DNA of 64,000 nt from Tahibacter harae (GTDB lineage Bacteria; Pseudomonadota; Gammaproteobacteria; Xanthomonadales; Rhodanobacteraceae): NCBI RefSeq assembly GCF_024437735.1, contig NZ_JANFQO010000022.1:1-64000 (forward strand), given 5' to 3'. The position numbers were made by a program, and so were the translations under genes. This document shows positions 62,064 through 64,000 of this stretch, one piece after another. Under the pieces are notes generated by a model, which saw only the letters and a list, made by a program, of their open reading frames with translations, was not told where the DNA came from and searched no databases. Position 1 is the stretch's first letter; every line of letters starts with the position of its first letter.

Positions 62064-64000
62064 TCAAGGCGCAGCCCTCAGCTCCCGATCCGTCTTCTCC
62101 GCCGCCACCCGCGAAATCTCGGTCGGCATCAGTGTTTCCCGCAGTACCGGCAGCGCCGTATCCAGCAGTGTGCGCGCCGCGGTGCGCTCGGCGTCTTTCA
62201 GCGGCGCGGCGACCAGTCCGGCGTTCCTGAGCCTTGCCGCCGCCAGCTCACTGCGCGCAATCGCCAGGTCCACCGGCTGCGCCGCCGCGGCCTCGAAGCC
62301 TTTGACCGCGGCTTCCAGCTCCCGCGCCGCCAGCGCCACATCCCCCTGATCCAGCGCGAACGCAGCACGGGCGCGGCGCATATGCAGGAAGATCGGATGC
62401 GTGGCGGGGATCAGCGGCGGCCACAGTTTTTCGGCTTCGCCCAGCAGGGCCAGCCCGCGCTCGGGGTCGTGCATCTGCCGCGCCAGCAGCACCAACTGCC
62501 AGGTCACCATGGCGTATTCGATCGAATCCTCGCCGTCCAGGCGTGCCGCGCGTGCGCGCAGATCGGTCAGCATGGCCTGGGCGCGGCTGAATTCGCCCGC
62601 GCGGCCCAGGGTGCGCGCCTCGCTGCGGGCCAGGCGCCGGCGCACTTGGTGGTCGGCATCGATGCCGCCTTCGTCGAGCGCGCGCATGGCCTGGCGGAAC
62701 TCGGCCAGGGCGGCCGTATAGTCGCCCGCATTTTCCAGAATGCCGCCGTAATTGCCGTGCGATACCGCGCGATCAGTCGCGCCGCTGAGCCCGGCCTCGC
62801 TCATATGCCGGTCGGACTGGCGCAGCGCCTCCACCGCCTCGCGGTAGCGGCCCTGGTCGTTCAGCGCCAGCGCCAGGTCGTTGGTCAGCACCATCATGCG
62901 CGAGCCGCCCGGATCGACCACTTTCTGCTGCAGCGCGATGGCCCGGCGCAGCAGCGTCTCGGCCGCGGCGGGATCGCCGTCCGCGCTCAGCGCCATGGCC
63001 TTGGCGCGCAGCAGCAGGATATGTTCCGGCGATTCCGGCGGACGCTGCAGATTCACCCGCTTGAGCGCCTCGTCGACCACCGCCAGCGCCGCGCTGGCCT
63101 CACTGGCGGTGGCCAGCAGCGAGGCCAGTGGCTGGGCCACTTCCACATACAGCGCCAGCGGCACGTCGCTGCGCGTGCGGCCCAGCTCCAGCGCCTGGCG
63201 CAGCAGGGCGATGGCTTTCTCGTCGTCGCCGCCGCGATGCTGCGCCACGCCCAGCCCCAGCAGCGTGCGTACCTGCGCCACCGCGTCGTCGGGCGCGAAG
63301 CGTTCGCGCCAGGCGCCGGCCTGCTGCGCCGCGGCCAGCGAGGCGGCGGCATCGCCTTCCATGCCGAGCAGATTGGCGAAGTCATCGTAGTCCTCGGCCA
63401 GGCGCAGCGCCTGGGCGCGGTCGACCGGCTCCACGCCGGCGGTGCCGGCGCGCATCAGCTTCAGCGCCGCGGCCACATCGCCGAGTTCGCCGTACAGCTT
63501 GCCCAGCAGGCGCTGCATGGACTGCACCAGCGACGGATCGGTACGCGCCGACAGCTGCGCCTGGGCCGCGTCGAGCAGGCTGCGCACGCTGACGTCGCGG
63601 CTCATCGCGTTGTCGGGCGAGGCCGCCTCGAACGCATCGGTGAGGAATGCCAGCGCCTCGCGCGCCCGCGCCGCCTCGCGCTCGGACGCGGCCAGCGCCT
63701 GCTGCGCCGCGGCTTCCGCGGCGAGGGCGCGTTCGCGCGCCAGATCCAGGCGCCAGACGAAGAATGCCGCCGCCAGCAGCGCCGCGGTCGCGGCGGCTGC
63801 GCCCCAGCGGTGACGCTGCAGGAATTTGCGCAGGCGGTACCAGCGCGTCAGCCGCGCCGCGCGCACCGGACGGCCGTCGAGATAGCGCTGCAGGTCGTCG
63901 CGCAGCGCGCCGGCGCTGGCGTAGCGGCGCGCCGGGTCGGCGTCGGCGGCCTTGGCCACGATGCCGGCCAGCTCCGCATCCGGCGTCAGCGCAGCGAGTC
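62064..64000 (-). CDS. C-terminal part of a Ser/Thr protein kinase with TPR-rich periplasmic domain (partial)
   Basis: The frame is open to the right edge, so the kinase catalytic core is outside the window. The first visible residues, LAGIVAKAADADPARRYASAGALRDDLQRYLDGRPVRA, are the conserved end of a PknB-type kinase domain. A juxtamembrane basic segment and one membrane helix (WGAAAATAALLAAAFFVW) follow, then about 540 residues of helical TPR-like repeats (for example AIALLRQALELGRTRSD, AETLLRRAIALQQKVVD, ALAEFRQAMRALDEGG). Proteins of this architecture are abundant in Xanthomonadales, often paired with ECF sigma factors. The TPR part is probably periplasmic and binds an unknown protein. 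Confidence 0.87.
   Translation of the reverse strand, partial: LAALTPDAELAGIVAKAADADPARRYASAGALRDDLQRYLDGRPVRAARLTRWYRLRKFLQRHRWGAAAATAALLAAAFFVWRLDLARERALAAEAAAQQALAASEREAARAREALAFLTDAFEAASPDNAMSRDVSVRSLLDAAQAQLSARTDPSLVQSMQRLLGKLYGELGDVAAALKLMRAGTAGVEPVDRAQALRLAEDYDDFANLLGMEGDAAASLAAAQQAGAWRERFAPDDAVAQVRTLLGLGVAQHRGGDDEKAIALLRQALELGRTRSDVPLALYVEVAQPLASLLATASEASAALAVVDEALKRVNLQRPPESPEHILLLRAKAMALSADGDPAAAETLLRRAIALQQKVVDPGGSRMMVLTNDLALALNDQGRYREAVEALRQSDRHMSEAGLSGATDRAVSHGNYGGILENAGDYTAALAEFRQAMRALDEGGIDADHQVRRRLARSEARTLGRAGEFSRAQAMLTDLRARAARLDGEDSIEYAMVTWQLVLLARQMHDPERGLALLGEAEKLWPPLIPATHPIFLHMRRARAAFALDQGDVALAARELEAAVKGFEAAAAQPVDLAIARSELAAARLRNAGLVAAPLKDAERTAARTLLDTALPVLRETLMPTEISRVAAEKTDRELRAAP

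Noticed and set aside
1-64000. tRNA, rRNA, prophage or insertion-sequence genes
   Set aside because: I looked for T-loop GGTTCGA-type sequences, transposase/integrase motifs and phage structural genes and found none that could be supported.

Overview
The window is GC-rich chromosomal DNA (roughly two thirds G+C or more) from a Gram-negative gammaproteobacterium, most likely order Xanthomonadales (Lysobacterales). The arguments are a single-chain aspartokinase/diaminopimelate decarboxylase (LysC-LysA), an adjacent MurD2 + MurL pair (the L-glutamate route to muropeptides described in Xanthomonas), a MetX-MetB-homoserine dehydrogenase operon behind a SAM-I (S-box) riboswitch, the gammaproteobacterial orders rhlB/trxA-rho, trmJ/suhB and yajC-secD-secF, and Xanthomonadales-like intergenic repeats. 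I see no prophage, insertion sequence, CRISPR array, rRNA or tRNA.

Layout. 1-6 kb: minus-strand envelope operon (VolA-like lipoprotein lipase, DUF1302, DUF1329) closed by a terminator, then the start of another secreted protein. 6-10 kb: NAD-dependent epimerase, a histidine kinase with a two-receiver regulator, a small monooxygenase. 10-18 kb: GST, Asp/Glu racemase, a Pho-box-controlled DUF47-Pit phosphate uptake pair, a CNNM/CorC protein, ExoD, TrmJ and SuhB. 18-19 kb: an intergenic repeat mosaic. 19-23 kb: an unknown secreted protein and yajC-secDF. 23-29.5 kb: rnfC-rnfD-rnfG, a degenerate RnfE-like membrane protein, nth and a phosphate-type porin. 30-33 kb: a four-gene hvf RiPP metallophore locus. 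33-41 kb: RNase T, a zinc-ribbon protein, murD2-murL, and lysC-lysA with two paralogous membrane proteins. 41-48 kb: a Big-1-type secreted protein, an amidohydrolase, an amino-acid permease and an IorAB molybdo-hydroxylase. 48-52 kb: the methionine operon with its riboswitch. 52-61.5 kb: gspC-D-E, rhlB, trxA, rho. 61.5-64 kb: repeats and the C-terminal part of a Ser/Thr kinase with TPRs.

The most interesting system is the hvf locus at 30.0-32.9 kb. A secreted precursor carries five EGKCG and four EGSCG motifs around two canonical EF-hand loops. It is followed by an MNIO (DUF692) enzyme, its DUF2063 partner and a DoxX-family membrane protein. By comparison with Haemophilus HvfA and the bufferins, the cysteines are probably converted to copper-binding oxazolone/thioamide groups. 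The EF-hand insertion and the serine-variant motifs distinguish this precursor.

Regulation that can be read from sequence: a Pho box ahead of DUF47-pit, an S-box plus an adjacent MetJ-like tandem operator ahead of metX, several intrinsic terminators, and -10 boxes only 5-6 nt ahead of three start codons, which suggests leaderless transcripts.
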